Shown here: piece after piece, positions 5,980 through 8,368 of the stretch | How the letters are laid out: each line of letters opens with the position of its first letter | Position numbering within the stretch: the stretch's first letter is position 1 | Assembly (NCBI GenBank): GCA_005877705.1 | Contig: VBNY01000077.1 | Coordinates: 15,718 to 24,085 of the forward strand | Direction of reading: 5' to 3' | Origin: Gammaproteobacteria bacterium | GTDB taxonomy: Bacteria > Pseudomonadota > Gammaproteobacteria > Steroidobacterales > Steroidobacteraceae | Length of the DNA: 8,368 nt | Program-made: the position numbers and the translations under genes | The notes under the pieces: model-generated | What the model saw: the letters and a program-made list of their open reading frames with translations, nothing else | Told to the model about the DNA's origin: nothing | Database searches by the model: none

Positions 5980-8368
5980 ATGCGCCGCCTCCTCCTCAGC
6001 ATCGCCGGCCTCCTGATCCTGCTGGCGGTGGCCGTGCCGGCGGGCGCCATCTACTACGCCGCCTTCACCGAGAGCGGGCTGAAATTCATCGTCAGTCTCG
6101 TGCCCCGCGAGTTTGCCGGCGTGCGCCTCGACATCGTGAACCCGAGCGGCACGATCGCGCGCGGCATTCACGTCGAGCGCGTGGAGCTCGACCACCATCT
6201 CGTGCATCTTCGCTTTGACGGCTTCGAGGGGCGGGTCGCGCTGACGCCGTTGCTGTGGCAGACCATCCGCTCGCCCGATGCCTACCTGCGCAGCGCCTAC
6301 ATACAGGTAAAACGCCGCACGCGCCCCGCCACGCCAGGGGGGGAGCCGCTGTTTCTGCCTCGATGGCTGATCATCAGCGCCGAGCACACGCGTGTTGGGC
6401 ACGCGGTGCTCGTCGTACCCAACGGCTATCGCCTCGAGGGCACCGAGATCGTGGGCTCGGCGGTGCTGCGCCATCGCAGCATCCGCTTCTTCGAGGCACA
6501 GGTGCAGATGGGAGACACGCACTTCTCGGGAATCGGCGAGCTGCGGGCGACCGATCCCCTGCAACTCGATGTCGACGGGCGCATCAACTGGAGTCCGGAC
6601 GGGCAACCCGCCTGGACGGTGTTCGGCACCGCCAAGGGTGATCTGGACACGCTGCTCGTCACCGCGCACACGGTCATCCCGTTTCGCTGCGATTTCAGCG
6701 GCCGCGCGCTCGATCTCACCAACCACTGGCACTGGCTCGGCGAGGCCGTCGTGCACGATTTTGATCTGCGTGCGTGGGGTGTCGGCGGACCGCTTGGAAT
6801 CATCACCGGCCGCCTGGCTGTGCACGGGGACTCGGACGGGTTCGGCGCACGCGGCCCGGTGAATCCAACCGGACTGCACGCGGGCCTGTTCGAAGGGCAA
6901 TTCGCGGGCGCCTATGCCGCCCACGTACTCACCGCCAAGCAGATGGAGGTCACGCATCTGGGCTCGGGCGCCCATGCCAGCGGCGCCGGCACGATCGGCA
7001 TCGTGCCGCACGGGCCGCGGTTGGGCCTGCATGGAAGCTGGCGCGACTTCCGCTGGCCCCTCGTCGGCGCCGACATCCTACGCAGCGCGTCGGGCGACTT
7101 CACGCTCGAGGGAACATTGCCTTACAGCGTCCATGCGAGCGGTATCGGCGGCGTGCCCGGTCTGCCCGCGATGCCGTTGCAGGTGGACGGGACGCTCGGC
7201 AAGGACAGTTTCACATTCAGCCGCGCCGATGCCGATCTGTTCGACGGCCATGCGAGTCTGGAGGGGGGCCTCATCTGGTCTCCGGCGCAGAGCTGGTCGT
7301 TGCAGGGACGCGCGAGCGGCATCGACCCGGGCCGTTTGCGGCCTGACCTGCCGGGCAAGCTGAATTTCACGCTGGCGGCACACGGGCAGGGTTTCGACCG
7401 CCAAGGCGATATCACGATCGAGTTTCACGATGTGGGCGGGCAGCTGCGTGGCGTCGCGGCGCGTGGCAACGGCAAACTGTTCCGCTCCGCGACCACCTGG
7501 CAGTTCGACGGCGTGCGCGTGGGGCTGGGACGAGCGAGTCTCGCGCTGGACGGCCGGGTCAACAGCGAGATCGACCTGCGCTTTGCCGTGAATGCGGAAG
7601 ACCTGAGCGTGTTATCGGCCGACAGCCGCGGACAGCTGAAGGCAGCCGGAACGATTCGCGGCACCCTGGCGGATCCGACGATCGCCGCCACTGCTCACGG
7701 CGGCGGCATCCATTACGACGGCATTACGCTCGAGGGCTTCGATGCCGACATCGACTTCGACCCGCGCTCACAGCAGGACTCCAGGATAGAGGCGCGCTTG
7801 CGTAACCTTACCTACCGCGATCGAACATTCCAGAGCATCGTGTTCACGCTCGGCGGCCAGGCTACGGACTACGCGGCGCATCTCGAGGTGAAGACCATCG
7901 GACTCGCCGCAACGGCGCAAGCGCGGGGCCCGTACGTCCACGGCCTGTTCCAAGGGCAGCTCGGCACACTCACGGTCAACGGCAGCCAGTCGCTGCACCT
8001 CGAGCTCGAGCGGCCGGTGGGACTGCGGCTGTCGGCGGCCGCAGCACGCCTCGAGTGGCTGTGTCTGGTCGGAACTCCGGCGAGCCTGTGCGCGGATGCG
8101 GACTGGAGTCCCGGCCAGTGGTCCACCACGCTCACGGCCAACCAACTGCCGATCAACACCCTCACCTCGGGGCTGACGCCGTCCGTGGAGTACCAGGGAA
8201 CGATCAACATCCTGGCGCGCCTGTTCAGCAGCGCACAGGAGCCGGTCGAGGGGAGCCTGCGTGTCGAGCTCTCGGACGCGCAGCTCTCGCACCGACTGCT
8301 GAGCCATCGGGTCGAGCACACCACCCTCGGCTCGGGCACGGTGAGTGTGACTGCCACGCGCAGTGTCA
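5980..8368 (+). CDS. tamB: Translocation and assembly module inner-membrane protein TamB (partial, 3' end outside the window)
   Basis: The frame stays open from the ATG at 5980 to the window edge, 796 complete codons; TamB proteins are usually about 1,250-1,500 aa, so the C-terminal DUF490/TamB domain lies beyond the window. Residues 1-28 (MRRLLLSIAG, then a Leu/Val/Ala-rich stretch) form an N-terminal signal anchor in the inner membrane. After TESGLKFIV the rest is a long run of short beta-strand repeats (G-x-L/V-x-L/V-x-G type), as expected for the hydrophobic-groove beta-taco that spans the periplasm. C695 (WLCLVG) and C704 (SLCADADW) with WSPGQW following match the conserved LCL...C...W element I recall in proteobacterial TamB. 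It sits 16 nt after tamA in the usual tamAB order, so one transcript is likely. There is no strong ribosome site. No frameshift or internal stop is seen. Confidence 0.95.
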   Translation, partial: MRRLLLSIAGLLILLAVAVPAGAIYYAAFTESGLKFIVSLVPREFAGVRLDIVNPSGTIARGIHVERVELDHHLVHLRFDGFEGRVALTPLLWQTIRSPDAYLRSAYIQVKRRTRPATPGGEPLFLPRWLIISAEHTRVGHAVLVVPNGYRLEGTEIVGSAVLRHRSIRFFEAQVQMGDTHFSGIGELRATDPLQLDVDGRINWSPDGQPAWTVFGTAKGDLDTLLVTAHTVIPFRCDFSGRALDLTNHWHWLGEAVVHDFDLRAWGVGGPLGIITGRLAVHGDSDGFGARGPVNPTGLHAGLFEGQFAGAYAAHVLTAKQMEVTHLGSGAHASGAGTIGIVPHGPRLGLHGSWRDFRWPLVGADILRSASGDFTLEGTLPYSVHASGIGGVPGLPAMPLQVDGTLGKDSFTFSRADADLFDGHASLEGGLIWSPAQSWSLQGRASGIDPGRLRPDLPGKLNFTLAAHGQGFDRQGDITIEFHDVGGQLRGVAARGNGKLFRSATTWQFDGVRVGLGRASLALDGRVNSEIDLRFAVNAEDLSVLSADSRGQLKAAGTIRGTLADPTIAATAHGGGIHYDGITLEGFDADIDFDPRSQQDSRIEARLRNLTYRDRTFQSIVFTLGGQATDYAAHLEVKTIGLAATAQARGPYVHGLFQGQLGTLTVNGSQSLHLELERPVGLRLSAAAARLEWLCLVGTPASLCADADWSPGQWSTTLTANQLPINTLTSGLTPSVEYQGTINILARLFSSAQEPVEGSLRVELSDAQLSHRLLSHRVEHTTLGSGTVSVTATRSV

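Noticed and set aside
5941..7032. A 363-codon minus-strand frame opposite the start of tamB
   Set aside because: It is antisense to the continuous TamB frame and shows no protein-like motif; the TamB frame has the signal anchor and the expected operon position.

Overview
The window is high-GC DNA (roughly two thirds G+C by eye) from a proteobacterium. The tamA-tamB pair, the NudC, SRAP and NRDE/TANGO2 proteins, and the FlhD/FlhC-family regulators together suggest a free-living gammaproteobacterium. A lineage such as Steroidobacterales, Nevskiales or Xanthomonadales is possible, but that is inference and no rRNA is present to settle it. Coding density is high and I see no mobile element, tRNA, rRNA or CRISPR array.

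Layout. (1) Positions 27-707 on the minus strand and 870-1424 on the plus strand are two divergent genes that share a 162-bp AT-rich intergenic region containing a perfect dyad, AATTTGGT-N8-ACCAAATT. The plus-strand gene is an FlhC-family regulator with a C-terminal cysteine cluster. The minus-strand product looks at first like an unknown protein. Its C-terminal half lines up without gaps to the core of FlhD, so the two genes are best read as a divergent FlhD-like/FlhC-like pair. This is unlike the usual co-directional flhDC operon and is the most interesting part of the window. (2) Positions 1429-2115 hold an SRAP (YedK/HMCES) protein that protects abasic sites, only 4 nt behind the FlhC-like gene and followed by a probable hairpin terminator. 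(3) Positions 2247-3146 encode NudC, an NADH/NAD-capped-RNA pyrophosphatase, and 3159-3941 an NRDE (TANGO2-like) protein. The two are probably co-transcribed from an extended -10 promoter at about 2206-2214. (4) Positions 4104-5963 encode TamA, the Omp85-type outer-membrane half of the translocation and assembly module. Positions 5980 to the window edge encode the first 796 residues of TamB, its inner-membrane-anchored periplasm-spanning partner; this large frame has no stop inside the window.

How the genes work together. TamA and TamB form one envelope machine linking the inner and outer membranes. NudC, SRAP and NRDE are separate housekeeping or quality-control proteins with no obvious shared pathway. 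The FlhD/FlhC-like pair is probably an autoregulated transcription module. Its targets cannot be read from this window, since no flagellar structural gene is present.
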